Positions 41,416 through 49,825 are shown, numbered from the stretch's first letter. The stretch is 64,000 nucleotides of DNA from Amycolatopsis orientalis DSM 43388 (GCF_000411975.1 NZ_ASXG01000076.1:81365-145364); one strand, 5' to 3'. Numbers and translations are program-made. The notes: generated by a model from the letters alone, not told the origin.

Positions 41416-42276
41416 CTAGTTCTCGCCGTCCGCGTCCTGATTCGGCTTCGTTGTCGGCCGGACCGCATCGGCGAACCTCTCCAGGTCTTCCGGCCAGGGT
41501 GCCGGGTACTCCGTCGTACTTTGGCTTTTGGTCTTAGTGGTCTCGGCATCCATGGCTGCGCCCTTCTGCGCGGACGACCAGTACGTGGTGAGCATGTCGC
41601 GGACGGCGACCGGAACCCCTTGTGGTCCCAGAGGAACGGTGACGTCCTCGAGGATCTGCCACAGCGCCCGATCGGCCGGCTCGGGATCGACCTCTGCGCC
41701 GAGGGTGCGGCGGTGGCGGTCGATGGCCTCGGCGAGCCTGCGCACGGCGTTGCGGTGCCTGCGGTTCAGGGCGGCTGCCTTGTGGTTTTCGTCGGCAGCG
41801 GCGGCTCGCGTCTGGGACAACCTGGTCTCGACGAGGCGTTTGAACATGGTGACGCGGACACGCCACTGGCTGTATCGCTGTTCGTAGTGCGACGTCGGGT
41901 CGAAGCCCAGTTTGCTGCCTCGTTCGTTGCGCCTTGATCGCCGCGTGCGGAGGTCGTTGTCGACCCTGTGCTGTGTCGCGATCAAGATCGTCCGGACCCG
42001 GTCGAGCAGCGGCGGGAGTAGCAGGGCTTGCCACAGTCCGGTCGCGTCCGGGCCGAGGTTGGCAAGGACCAGTTCTTCGAGCTGGTCGTCGCTGCGCCCG
42101 ATCAGTTCGGCGAAGTCCGGAACTGCATCTGTCGCATCATCGAGGCGACTGCTCTGCGCCTCCCTTGACGTCATCTGGTATCCCAAGGCAGGAACCGGCT
42201 CCGAACGCGGCAACTCGCCATCTCTGGCCGAGAGCCAGCCGCGGTTGTCAATCGCTGTGCGGAGTAACTGGGTCAT
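41416..42276 (-). CDS. Helical hypothetical protein
   Basis: 286 residues from ATG 42276, overlapping the Nudix stop (ATGA). No motif recognised. The middle (about 105-200) is basic and helical (RVDNDLRTRRSRRNERG, RYSQWRVRVTMFKRLVETRLSQTR, NRRHRNAVRRLAEAIDRHRRTLG). In its operon position and style it fits cargo of an actinomycete integrative element. Confidence 0.6.
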   Translation of the reverse strand: MTQLLRTAIDNRGWLSARDGELPRSEPVPALGYQMTSREAQSSRLDDATDAVPDFAELIGRSDDQLEELVLANLGPDATGLWQALLLPPLLDRVRTILIATQHRVDNDLRTRRSRRNERGSKLGFDPTSHYEQRYSQWRVRVTMFKRLVETRLSQTRAAAADENHKAAALNRRHRNAVRRLAEAIDRHRRTLGAEVDPEPADRALWQILEDVTVPLGPQGVPVAVRDMLTTYWSSAQKGAAMDAETTKTKSQSTTEYPAPWPEDLERFADAVRPTTKPNQDADGEN

Positions 42277-42713
42277 GGTGTCCACGCCCGCCACGGAACG
42301 TCGGCGGACAGGCTTCCGGCGGCGAGCACCTCCGCGATTGCCGCCGGGCGCAGCACAGAGACCTCGGCCTCGCCCGCCCACCGGTGCGTACGAGGCCGGT
42401 GAACGGTGATGCGGTCGGTGTCGGCGAGCGTCACGTCAAACAGGAACGCCAGCTCGGACGACGACCCGTGCCGGCCTCCGTCTATTTCGTGCTCGACGAC
42501 GGAGCAGAAGTCGAGTCCGGTGATCGCTGCGTCGATCTGGCCGCGCAGGGTGCGGCGGAGTGCCTGCTCGACGGGTTCGCCGTCGCGGACCGGGCCGCCT
42601 GGCAAGACAAAGGCACCGGTGTCGTCGGTGATGAACAGGATGTCTTCGTCGCGGCCGATGAGGGCGTACGTTCCTACTCGTGGCCCTGGTGTGCGGCAGG
42701 CGTTGTTGTTCAT
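42273..42713 (-). CDS. Nudix-fold protein with degenerate catalytic box
   Basis: 146 residues from ATG 42713. Nudix fold: GTYALIGRDEDILFITDDTGAFVLPGG, then the box starts right (G40, five residues, E46, seven residues, R54) but the REUXEE core reads RTLRGQ, so the three metal-binding glutamates are replaced by Thr, Gly and Gln. Hydrolysis is unlikely; a nucleotide-sensing or binding role is possible (inference). It is coupled by ATGA to genes on both sides. Confidence 0.72.
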   Translation of the reverse strand: MNNNACRTPGPRVGTYALIGRDEDILFITDDTGAFVLPGGPVRDGEPVEQALRRTLRGQIDAAITGLDFCSVVEHEIDGGRHGSSSELAFLFDVTLADTDRITVHRPRTHRWAGEAEVSVLRPAAIAEVLAAGSLSADVPWRAWTP

Positions 42714-42976
42714 AGCGGATGTCCCATCGAGTGCTGAGGGCCCGAACCGATCGGCGCGGCCGGGCGTGTCTTGCGGACCCGCCAGCCTCGGTTGCGCATC
42801 TGAACTCCGGCCTCGGAAAGAACCCGGTGCACGAAGCCGTACGAGCGCCCGCATTCCTCGGCCAGCGCACGAACAGTCGCGCCTTTCTCGTACCTCTTCT
42901 TCAGCTTCCTGCGCATCGCGTCCCGGGCGGGTCCGGTGATCCGACACCCCTTGATGCTGATTGCTGGCGCTGCCAA
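42710..42976 (-). CDS. Small HTH protein
   Basis: 88 residues from a TTG at 42976, with AAAGGA some 15 bases upstream. The core AMRRKLKKRYEKGATVRALAEECGRSYGFVHRVLSEAGVQMRNRG is a single homeodomain-like HTH of a type widespread in actinomycetes. Its stop overlaps the Nudix start. Confidence 0.75.
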   Translation of the reverse strand: MAAPAISIKGCRITGPARDAMRRKLKKRYEKGATVRALAEECGRSYGFVHRVLSEAGVQMRNRGWRVRKTRPAAPIGSGPQHSMGHPL

Positions 42977-42997
42977 GGTGTCCCGTCCTTTCTCTTG

Positions 42998-43450
42998 TTA
43001 TCGAAATCGGTGCCGCGCGACTAGGCGCTTCCGGGATGAGGAGGCGGCTCGTGCTGCGCATGGTGTCCTTCGCGCTAATGGTTGGCTGGTGCGAGATCGC
43101 GGTCCTCGACCGGCCATGCGATCTGCGTCGCGGTCCAGTCGTCCAGCGGCCGGTGGCGGATGACGGAGGGGCGGCTCATCTCGGCCGCCCGATCGTCTGG
43201 GAACCCTCCGGGTGCTGCGGGAATTCGCGCCGCGTCCTGCGCGGTACCGGGCCGGTAGATCACGGCTGCTGACTCCTCTCGTACGCGCGGCGGGCACGGT
43301 CCCCGCCGGGAAGCACTTGATGCACCACATCAGAACGACGTCCTCGCGAGGCTCCCCGTCGGCAAGGCAGATGACTCCGCAGTCGCTCATCCCGAGCCAG
43401 GTGCGCCCGCGGCACAGGATTCGCAGGAGTCTCTGCGGAACCTTGTGCAT
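42998..43450 (-). CDS. Hypothetical cysteine-containing protein (uncertain extent)
   Basis: From ATG 43450 the first ~60 residues look real (RILCRGRTWLGMSDCGVICL, DVVLMWCIKCFPAGT), after which the translation becomes Arg-rich shadow of the overlapping 62-residue ORF. There is no strong ribosome binding site. It may be frameshifted near 43260. Confidence 0.3.
   Translation of the reverse strand: MHKVPQRLLRILCRGRTWLGMSDCGVICLADGEPREDVVLMWCIKCFPAGTVPAARTRGVSSRDLPARYRAGRGANSRSTRRVPRRSGGRDEPPLRHPPPAAGRLDRDADRMAGRGPRSRTSQPLARRTPCAARAASSSRKRLVARHRFR
43075..43263 (-). CDS. Small hypothetical protein
   Basis: 62 residues from GTG 43263, with GAGGAG nine bases upstream. Contains IYRPGTAQDAARIPAAPGG and RPLDDWTATQIAWPVEDRD. 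No family recognised. It shares bases with the longer ORF 42998-43450 in another frame; only one of the two is likely real at its 3' part. Confidence 0.35.
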   Translation of the reverse strand: MIYRPGTAQDAARIPAAPGGFPDDRAAEMSRPSVIRHRPLDDWTATQIAWPVEDRDLAPANH

Positions 43451-43532
43451 CACCGCTTCGCCGCGAAGTGAGAACGGCCAGAGTGCGAGGCACACCCTGT
43501 ATGAGGGCGCATTGGGGCTCTCCCGGAACATG

Positions 43533-44043
43533 TCAAGCTGCCTTCAACTCAGCGAGCAGTTGGCCCTTGTCGCATTCGCAGAGTTCAGCGAGCGCGTCTT
43601 GCGCGGGCCGGGGAACGAGCAGCCGGCCTATTGAGTACGGGGGCAGGTCTCGCAAGCGGATCTCTGCCCAGCGTGCGAGTGGATGTCCCGACCGGGCCAG
43701 CTCGGCTAGGTTCACGACTACCGTGCCGTCGCTGATCGCCTCGTCGTACACGCGCTCGAACAAGCGTCCGGGCGGCAGTCCCAATACGTTGCAGTACACC
43801 GTGAACCGGGCGACCGTCATCGCGCGCGTTCCGAACTCGTGCGAGGCGATAGTCTGCGTCGCCTGGCCAACACCCATCGCGCGCCAAGTCCTGCCGCGTC
43901 CAGTCGCCGATCTCGCGTTCACAACGCAACGCCCTGCCCAGGATCTTCAGGAACCTCGCTTCGACGTCTGCGCGACCGTCCAGTTCACCGTCGGGATTCT
44001 CGGGCGCACGGGTGTCCTGCTTTCGCCCATCGTCGTTTGTCAT
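43533..44043 (-). pseudogene. XRE-like regulator with 2-bp deletion
   Basis: ATG 44043 has GGAGGG upstream. The first frame gives VEARFLKILGRALRCEREIGDWTRQDLAR, a typical first HTH helix, then derails. The second frame, ending at 43533, resumes with AMGVGQATQTIASHEFGTRAMT, the recognition helix, and VYCNVLGLPPGRLFERVYDEA. At 43878-43885 the run GCGCGCG is two bases short of restoring LARAMGVG. It is coupled by ATGA to the gene upstream. Confidence 0.68.
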
Positions 44044-44390
44044 GACGCCCTCCTGCCGCGCTGGCTTCGTCCGCGAACGCGATGAGGCCGCCGAGCCGGC
44101 GGGGGCCGGCGATGCCGTCCGGTTGGACCGCCCTGGACGAGCACAAGAACAGCCCGCCGCTTCTCGCTCTGCCGCATACGGGACAGGTGAATGAGCCGAG
44201 CGCACTCGACGCATTGAGCGCCGGGGGCCGAGATAGCGAGCGAACACTCCAGCTGACGACCGCAGACGGCGACGAGGGGTACGCCGTGCTCGCGAGACTC
44301 GTAGAAGGCCTCGTCGGTGACCTGATGCTGCATGCCGTCGCGCCCGCAGGTATAGGGCGTCGTCCACAGGCGTTGGACTGGTGCGGCCAT
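44040..44390 (-). CDS. Small hypothetical protein, possible zinc binding
   Basis: 116 residues from ATG 44390 (AGAGG upstream); a GTG at 44399 is possible. YTCGRDGMQHQVTDEAFYESREHGVPLVAVCGRQ and AQCVECARL supply four cysteines (C18, C46 region, CxxC) for a zinc ribbon. The C-terminus is Arg/Pro-rich. It is coupled to the broken XRE gene. Confidence 0.5.
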   Translation of the reverse strand: MAAPVQRLWTTPYTCGRDGMQHQVTDEAFYESREHGVPLVAVCGRQLECSLAISAPGAQCVECARLIHLSRMRQSEKRRAVLVLVQGGPTGRHRRPPPARRPHRVRGRSQRGRRAS

Positions 44391-44637
44391 TCCAGACACC
44401 TCTCATCCGGGGTGGAGCGCGGTGGAGGCGACCGGTCGGGGTCAGCCGCCTCCACCGCGGCTATGGGGCGGCAGACAGGCGAGGGCGCCTAGGCTTTCTG
44501 CCGCTGGGCAGAATGTGAACGCCGTCGGGCTCGACCTCGCCCGTCCGCCGCCGATTTCCCCGAAGGCATGCGCGCCGCGCGGCACGAAACACCGCCGGGG
44601 TGGCTACTGAGTCAGAGCTGGACGTTGCCGTGACCGA

Positions 44638-45282
44638 TCAGGTGGCTGAATCGGCGGGCTCGAGCATTGCATTCAGCTCGTCGCGGATGATCGCGGCAGA
44701 CTGCTCAGGCGGACGGTTTGAGCAATCCAGGGTCAGAACGGGGAAGCCGACCTCATCCAGCATCGTGCGAGCTTCCCGGTAGAACTTGGTCTCCGTGCGG
44801 CTATTGCCTGGCGGGCTCTGGAAGCGGTTGTGCGGTCCACGTGCGTGCAACCGTTCCGAGATCACGTCGGGGTCGGCCTCAAGGATGACCGTAAGGTCCG
44901 GTCGTTCGACTTCTTCGTTGATCTGCCAGAGAAACACGGGGTCCACGCCGTCGAAGCGCTGGACGACCAGCCCCGATGCCAGGTACCGGTCGGAGATCAC
45001 CACGTGGCCAGTCTGAATACGTGGCTTGATCTCGGTTTCCACGTGGTGATACCGGTCAGCCGCGTACAAGCATGCGAGAGCGTGACCGGTGACAGTCGGT
45101 GTGAGTTCGGCGGCGAGCTTCCCGATCGGGCCGTTCGACGGCTCCGCCGTCACGTGCACGTGACGGCCCTCCGCAAGAAGAATCTGTGCCAGATGCCGGA
45201 CGATCGTCGTCTTTCCCGCACCGCCGGGGCCGTCGACGCTGATGAGCAGGCCGCGGTCGAGATCAGAAGAGGACGGCGTCAT
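44638..45282 (-). CDS. Thymidylate kinase-like P-loop kinase
   Basis: 214 residues from ATG 45282 with AGG(T)GA seven bases upstream; it overlaps the exonuclease gene by 20 bases. P-loop SVDGPGGAGKTT at 16-27, the DR-Y motif SDRYLASGLVVQ (dTMP-binding) near 97-108, and a LID-like segment ERLHARGPHNRFQSPPGNSR. It phosphorylates dTMP or a related (perhaps modified) nucleotide. A separate housekeeping tmk is expected elsewhere in the genome, so this is probably a specialised copy. Confidence 0.82.
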   Translation of the reverse strand: MTPSSSDLDRGLLISVDGPGGAGKTTIVRHLAQILLAEGRHVHVTAEPSNGPIGKLAAELTPTVTGHALACLYAADRYHHVETEIKPRIQTGHVVISDRYLASGLVVQRFDGVDPVFLWQINEEVERPDLTVILEADPDVISERLHARGPHNRFQSPPGNSRTETKFYREARTMLDEVGFPVLTLDCSNRPPEQSAAIIRDELNAMLEPADSAT

Positions 45283-45838
45283 CTTCGTCACCTCGCTCCG
45301 GTCGTTCGCGGAGTGCTTCGAGCGATCGCCCGGCCGCGACATGAGCAAATAACCGGGCGGTCACCGTCGTGTCGTACGCGGCGCGATGCGGCTGCTGCAT
45401 GTCCTCCAGCCCAGCGTCAAGCCCGAGCTGCCTGACAAGCGATCCGAGCTTGTAAGTCGGATGGCCGGGCAAGAAGCGCCGCGAGAGCTTGAGCGTGTCG
45501 AACACTTCGGGGCATTCCCAGTCGCCAAGTTCGCGCTCCAGCACACCGACGTCAACATGGGCGTTGTGGGCGATGAGCGCGGGGGCGTCCAAGGCCTTCA
45601 GCACCTCGGCGGCGATTTCGGCGAATGCGGGAGCTCCTGCTACCTGCTCATTGGTGATCCCGTGGATCCGCTTCGCGAAAGGGGTGATCGGCCGGCCAGG
45701 CCGCACTAGCCACGAGACGGGCTCGCTGATGCTTCCGTGTTCGATCCGGACAGCCGCAATCTCCACGAGATCGGCGGGCTGTTGGCCGTTGCCCTCGACA
45801 TCCACGACGACGTAGCTGAGTGCAGTCCAGTCAGTCAT
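45263..45838 (-). CDS. DEDDh 3'-5' exonuclease
   Basis: 191 residues from ATG 45838 with GGGAG seven bases upstream. Exo I VVVDVEGNG (Asp and Glu), Exo II IAHNAHVDVGVLE (Asp), Exo III HRAAYDTTVTARL (His and Asp): the DnaQ/RNase T-type catalytic set is complete. It degrades DNA or RNA 3' ends. Overlaps both neighbours, the radical SAM gene and the kinase gene, so the three are one transcription unit. Confidence 0.85.
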   Translation of the reverse strand: MTDWTALSYVVVDVEGNGQQPADLVEIAAVRIEHGSISEPVSWLVRPGRPITPFAKRIHGITNEQVAGAPAFAEIAAEVLKALDAPALIAHNAHVDVGVLERELGDWECPEVFDTLKLSRRFLPGHPTYKLGSLVRQLGLDAGLEDMQQPHRAAYDTTVTARLFAHVAAGRSLEALRERPERGDEDDAVLF

Positions 45839-46986
45839 GCTGGAACTCCCGTCCATCCAATGTCGGCGCGACCATGCCGGAGCGCATGGTGAGGGTGTCT
45901 CGCGTCGTGCACCTGAAACCCGAGCGCGTGCTGGAGGAAGTACCGTGGCTGCTCAGTTTCCAAGCCGGACACGACGACGGCCCGCTGGGAAATGTCTACG
46001 ACCTCAAGGTCGCGCGCCTCGGGCAACACGCTGGCGCAACGGTGTACATCTTCTGTTGCTGGCACGCGTTGCGCCCCGGCACACAGTTCTCTCTGCGGGA
46101 GCGGGCAGATGTCGCAAAGTTCCCGAATGCCGTAGTGACCGTTGTAGTCGGGCAGGCCATGCGCGTACGACACGGCACAGGAAGTCTTGCGGAACAAAGC
46201 AGCCGAGTCAGCAAACGCATCGAGGACCCGGCGTTCCAGCGTCTCGGGCACGATCTTGCGGCGTGCAGTATCGGTATAGGGCTCGGGGATGCCGTTGGCC
46301 TTGTAGTACGCGGCGATCTGGTCGCGGTAGAAAAGTCCAGTGAAAACCGTAGCGTCCGCGTGCCGGCTCAACTCGTACGCAATGGAGAGGTGCTGATCGG
46401 TGTCGTTCAGGCCGGGGACGAGCGGACGCCAATAGAGAATCGTCCGGTACCTTCGCCGCACCGGTTCGCTCATCAGCTTCAACGACTCGGCTGCGACGTG
46501 CGACGGGTACGGTTCGATCTTCGGGTCGTCGATCCCTGAGTAGGTGAACAGCAGCGTCAGCTTGACGTGGCGAAGCTGGTTCAACCGGTCGATGTCGTAG
46601 GGCTTGAGCTGGTGCCGCGTGATGACCAGCACGTGATTGGTCAGCTCGCGTTCGTCCAGATCTTCGAGCACCGCATACGTGTGCGGGCGGACCTTCGGCA
46701 AGAAAGGCTCGGTGGCCCGGTTGAACAACTGGACCGGTGTGACGTGCGGTTGAAAATACCGGTGGTTGACCAGTTCGTCCACCGCTTGCGCGTCCGGCAT
46801 GAGCGCAACAGGCTGATCCTTGTCCCACAACCCGTAGGTATGCCGGATGCAATATGCGCATCCCAGTGGGCATCCCTGGATGTGGTTGAGGCTCAAGCCG
46901 CTCTTTCGATATTCGACCACCTCGCGCGCACTCTCGGAGAGGAGGCCGATCCGGTCCTTGCTGAGCAGGGGTACTGGCGTAATCAC
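45835..46986 (-). CDS. Radical SAM enzyme (spore photoproduct lyase-like arrangement)
   Basis: 383 residues from GTG 46986 (GGAG nine bases upstream); a TTG at 47001 is an alternative. The radical SAM motif CPLGCAYC lies near residues 39-46, followed by a TIM-barrel-like middle (LFNRATEPFLPKV, VLVITRHQLKPYDIDRL, PLVPGLNDTDQH). A Cys-rich stretch CDICPLPQRELC near 290-301 may hold an auxiliary cluster. CxxxCxxC with this layout resembles SPL-like enzymes acting on nucleic acids, but the substrate is unknown. Starts the radical SAM-exonuclease-kinase unit. Confidence 0.82.
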   Translation of the reverse strand: MITPVPLLSKDRIGLLSESAREVVEYRKSGLSLNHIQGCPLGCAYCIRHTYGLWDKDQPVALMPDAQAVDELVNHRYFQPHVTPVQLFNRATEPFLPKVRPHTYAVLEDLDERELTNHVLVITRHQLKPYDIDRLNQLRHVKLTLLFTYSGIDDPKIEPYPSHVAAESLKLMSEPVRRRYRTILYWRPLVPGLNDTDQHLSIAYELSRHADATVFTGLFYRDQIAAYYKANGIPEPYTDTARRKIVPETLERRVLDAFADSAALFRKTSCAVSYAHGLPDYNGHYGIRELCDICPLPQRELCAGAQRVPATEDVHRCASVLPEARDLEVVDISQRAVVVSGLETEQPRYFLQHALGFQVHDARHPHHALRHGRADIGWTGVPA

Positions 46987-47114
46987 GTAGCTCGTCTCCA
47001 AGGTCGGCCGGGGCGGACTCAGGGAGACTAGGCAGGTTCACGTGCGCGAGAAAAGCAAGTTGCTCGTAGTTGCACGCAACAAGTCAAACAGTTGATGATC
47101 GGAGCAACGTGGCG

Positions 47115-47990
47115 CTAGTCCTGCGGCAGCTGCTCTGCGAACTCGTCCATGACGCGCGTGATGATGGCGCGAGCGGCACGGCCATAGCTGGCGACAGCGG
47201 CGAGTTCGCTGAAGACGTCCGAGTACAGCTCGATCTCTTGGGGCTGTGCGAGGTTGAGGGCCGCGGAATATGTCTCGACCAGGACCTTCTCCTCGTCGTA
47301 CAACCAGAACCCGTGCCACGGTGCTGCGGTGTACTGGGTGTCAAATCCGATGATCCCGAGCTTGACGTTGGGGAGCGCGGAGATCGAGACCAGGCGATCA
47401 AGCTGGCCGAGCATGACCGGCACAGTTGACAGGCGGAAGCGCAGAGCCGCCTCGGTGAGGACGAAGTGGAAGCGCTTGTCCGGCCGGTAGAAGATGTCCT
47501 GCCGCTTCAGGCGGCCCGCGACTGCGTCGTTGATGTCGTTGGCGAGCTTGAAGACACGGATGCTTTCGGCGAAACGCGCGCGAGCGTACTCGGAGGTCTG
47601 AAGGAGCCCCGGAATCACGGTCGACTCGAATACGCGGAACAGCTGCGTCTTTTGATCCAGTTCAGCAAGCGAGTTCTGCCGCGGCCGGATGCCGCCACGA
47701 AGAATCCGCTGCCACTCGGCGTGCTGAACTTCCAGTGTGCGGAGCGACGCGAGCAGTGCAGGAGCCTCGTCCTCGCGCCCAGTCGCCTTCGTCCAGGACT
47801 TGATGTCGTCTTCGCTGGGTTTCTGCTTGCCGTTTTCGATCTTGGAGATCTTCGAGAAATGCCATGACAGCGACTCCGCGAGCTTCCTGCCGGTCAGACC
47901 GGCTTGTTCGCGCAGCTCGCGGAGCCGACCGCCGAGCGCCATGCGCGCCTCATGGACGTTCGAGGGATCAGAGGCCCTGTTGCTTGGCAA
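47115..47990 (-). CDS. XRE regulator with DUF5753 domain
   Basis: About 291 residues. HTH LGGRLRELREQAGLTGRKLAESLSWHFSKISKIENGKQKPS, then the DUF5753 domain with FRVFESTVIPGLLQTSEYARA, FVLTEAALRF, LGIIGFDTQYTAAPWHGFWLYDE and VLVETYSAALNLAQPQEI. TTG 47990 is taken as start; it overlaps the upstream DUF6879 gene. This XRE-DUF5753 plus DUF6879 pair is a common actinomycete combination. Confidence 0.83.
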   Translation of the reverse strand: MPSNRASDPSNVHEARMALGGRLRELREQAGLTGRKLAESLSWHFSKISKIENGKQKPSEDDIKSWTKATGREDEAPALLASLRTLEVQHAEWQRILRGGIRPRQNSLAELDQKTQLFRVFESTVIPGLLQTSEYARARFAESIRVFKLANDINDAVAGRLKRQDIFYRPDKRFHFVLTEAALRFRLSTVPVMLGQLDRLVSISALPNVKLGIIGFDTQYTAAPWHGFWLYDEEKVLVETYSAALNLAQPQEIELYSDVFSELAAVASYGRAARAIITRVMDEFAEQLPQD

Positions 47991-48495
47991 AATCGTCCCG
48001 CCGTACCGCGTGATGCCAGGCTGCATCACGCCAGTAGTTGTGTTGAACTACCTGCTCCGGGTCTTCGACGACCTCGCCGCCTAAGAATCCCATGCGATCG
48101 TCGAAATGCATCCGAACCAGCAAGCGCGAGTCGAACAACCAGTAGTCATGCTTCGGCAGCCGGTCGGCACGGGTTCGCGGAAGGTAGCGGATGTCTTCGC
48201 CTGCTCCGCCGGTGAACTGCGAACACCACACGCCGAACCGGCTGTAGTCCGTGAGCGGCATTGAGACGATGCGCACGCGGCTGAAGAGCCGGCCCGCGGC
48301 CTTCGCTTCGCGGATCATGTCAAGCCAGCTCTGCATCCAGGGCAGGTCGTCCGGCTCGCCGGCGAGGAATTTGCGCAGGGACTCGTTCTCGTACGTCGCG
48401 TCGTACTGATCGAAGGTCTCCAAGCGGAAGGCCGTGTGCTCGAAGCCATGGAAGAGTTGCCTGAACTCCGGTCCTGGCTTGATCAGCTCAGTCAG
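47968..48495 (-). CDS. DUF6879 protein, apparent CTG start
   Basis: DUF6879 hallmarks: RLETFDQYDATYENESLRKFL, WLDMIREAKAAGRLFSRVRIVSMPLTDYSRF and DYWLFDSRLLVRMHFDDR. A TTG at 48423 gives 151 residues, but homology-like sequence (LIKPGPEFRQLFHGFEHTAFR) extends upstream in frame. A CTG at 48495 has a perfect AGGAGG six bases before it and gives 175 residues, and it overlaps the previous stop. CTG is therefore the likely start. Function unknown. Confidence 0.78.
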   Translation of the reverse strand: MTELIKPGPEFRQLFHGFEHTAFRLETFDQYDATYENESLRKFLAGEPDDLPWMQSWLDMIREAKAAGRLFSRVRIVSMPLTDYSRFGVWCSQFTGGAGEDIRYLPRTRADRLPKHDYWLFDSRLLVRMHFDDRMGFLGGEVVEDPEQVVQHNYWRDAAWHHAVRRDDFAKQQGL

Positions 48496-48736
48496 CGTGT
48501 TCCTCCTTCGGCTCCTGCTGTGCGTAGCGTTTGGCGTAGAACTTCAGGACATCCTCGGGGATCTCGATCAGGGTCTCATGATCGGGGACCGGTCCGATGG
48601 CGGCCAGCGCTTGCGGGTCAGTCACCCTCCATCCCTGGGCAATGTAGGTGGTGCGGTCAGTCCGGTCAGTGGCATAGAGCGTCGGCGAGTTGTCGACCTG
48701 GGATTCGGGATCCTTGCCGAGGAACGTAACGTGCAT
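48488..48736 (-). CDS. Small protein of the DUF6879 operon
   Basis: 82 residues. HVTFLGKDPESQVDNSPTLYATDRTDRTTYIAQGWRV is typical of the small partner encoded next to DUF6879 and DUF5753 regulators. GGAGG lies directly before tandem ATGs at 48739 and 48736; the second has better spacing. Function unknown; a toxin-antitoxin-like or regulatory unit has been suspected for such trios (inference). Confidence 0.75.
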   Translation of the reverse strand: MHVTFLGKDPESQVDNSPTLYATDRTDRTTYIAQGWRVTDPQALAAIGPVPDHETLIEIPEDVLKFYAKRYAQQEPKEEHAD

Positions 48737-48899
48737 CATGCCTCCGTTTCGAGCAACTTCCATCTTGTTGCTCACCATGGTGACGCACGACACCATGACC
48801 GTCAACGGTGAGAATGCGGGTCCTTGGGCTGAAGCGCGGGATCGCTGCCCCAGGGTTCGCTGTGCGTACCCCGGGCAGCTTGCCGGGAATCGACGGGAG

Positions 48900-49550
48900 T
48901 CAGCGTACGACCGTCGATGACCCGAAATATAGGAGGAACGGCAGTGCTCCGGCCAGGAGGAACGGGCCGAGCGGGATGTCCCCGCTCGCGCCCTGCTTCC
49001 CGACGATTCTCGCGGCCCCGACAACGGTGCCGCCGAGGAGCCACCCCGCTGCGAGGCCGGCCCAGACAGCCTCCCAGCTGATCCAGCCGAGTCCAGTTCC
49101 GAGCAGTCCTGCCAGCTTCATGTCGCCGCCGGCAATTCCGCCCAGGGCGTACAGAGCTCCGTTGACAGCCAAGGCGACGGCCATCGCCGAGGCTGCTCGC
49201 GCAAAGTTGCCGCCATGAGCATTCAGAGCAGCGTCGGCCCCCAGCGAGATTCCTAGAACCGCGAATGCCGTGCCTAAAAGAATATTCGGCAGTTTGTGCA
49301 CGAGCAGGTCGATTGTTGCCAGCGGCACACCGAACCCGCCAATGCCGCTGTACGCGACCAGTTCCAGGGACCAGTCGAAGCGGCACGCGAGTGCGGCGAA
49401 CACGATGGCTGTCACGGCTTCGAGCAAGCCAAGGGGCGGCGGTGCTGTGGCGGGCTCGCTCGCAGCGGCATATCGGATGACTATCGGGCGCAGCATCAAC
49501 GCGAGCGCTGCGCCAACGAGTGCCCAGCCCAGGACCGCAGCGGTCTGCAT
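48900..49550 (-). CDS. Prepilin peptidase (A24 family)
   Basis: 216 residues from ATG 49550; an upstream TTG at 49613 would add 21 polar residues. Six to seven transmembrane segments. The two catalytic aspartates are visible: ATIDLLVHKLPN (first) and GGDMKLAGLLG (second, GxGDxK-like). There is no N-terminal methylase domain, as in small TadV/CpaA-type enzymes. It should process the Flp pilin and TadE/F-like prepilins encoded at 56.4-57.6 kb. Divergent from the pilus operon. Confidence 0.82.
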   Translation of the reverse strand: MQTAAVLGWALVGAALALMLRPIVIRYAAASEPATAPPPLGLLEAVTAIVFAALACRFDWSLELVAYSGIGGFGVPLATIDLLVHKLPNILLGTAFAVLGISLGADAALNAHGGNFARAASAMAVALAVNGALYALGGIAGGDMKLAGLLGTGLGWISWEAVWAGLAAGWLLGGTVVGAARIVGKQGASGDIPLGPFLLAGALPFLLYFGSSTVVR

Positions 49551-49825
49551 GGCGATTATGGCCCGTAAGTATTCGAAGTTTTCGGGCGAGGCTGGTTCAC
49601 GAGGTGCCCCCAATCAGCGCTGAGTAGCTCGTCATCAGCACTACCAGATTTACTACTCGCCAGTTGGGAAACTCGCACATTGCTAGTTCGAATGGGTGAA
49701 CGTTGAAGGCAGAGTACCATTCCGACTTCCGGGTCGGTACTTCCACACCTTGCAGTCAGTATGGGTACGCAAGGTAGACCTGAGCCAGGGCACTCGGCAG
49801 AAGTTCGAGTGAGAGGAGTGGAGGG

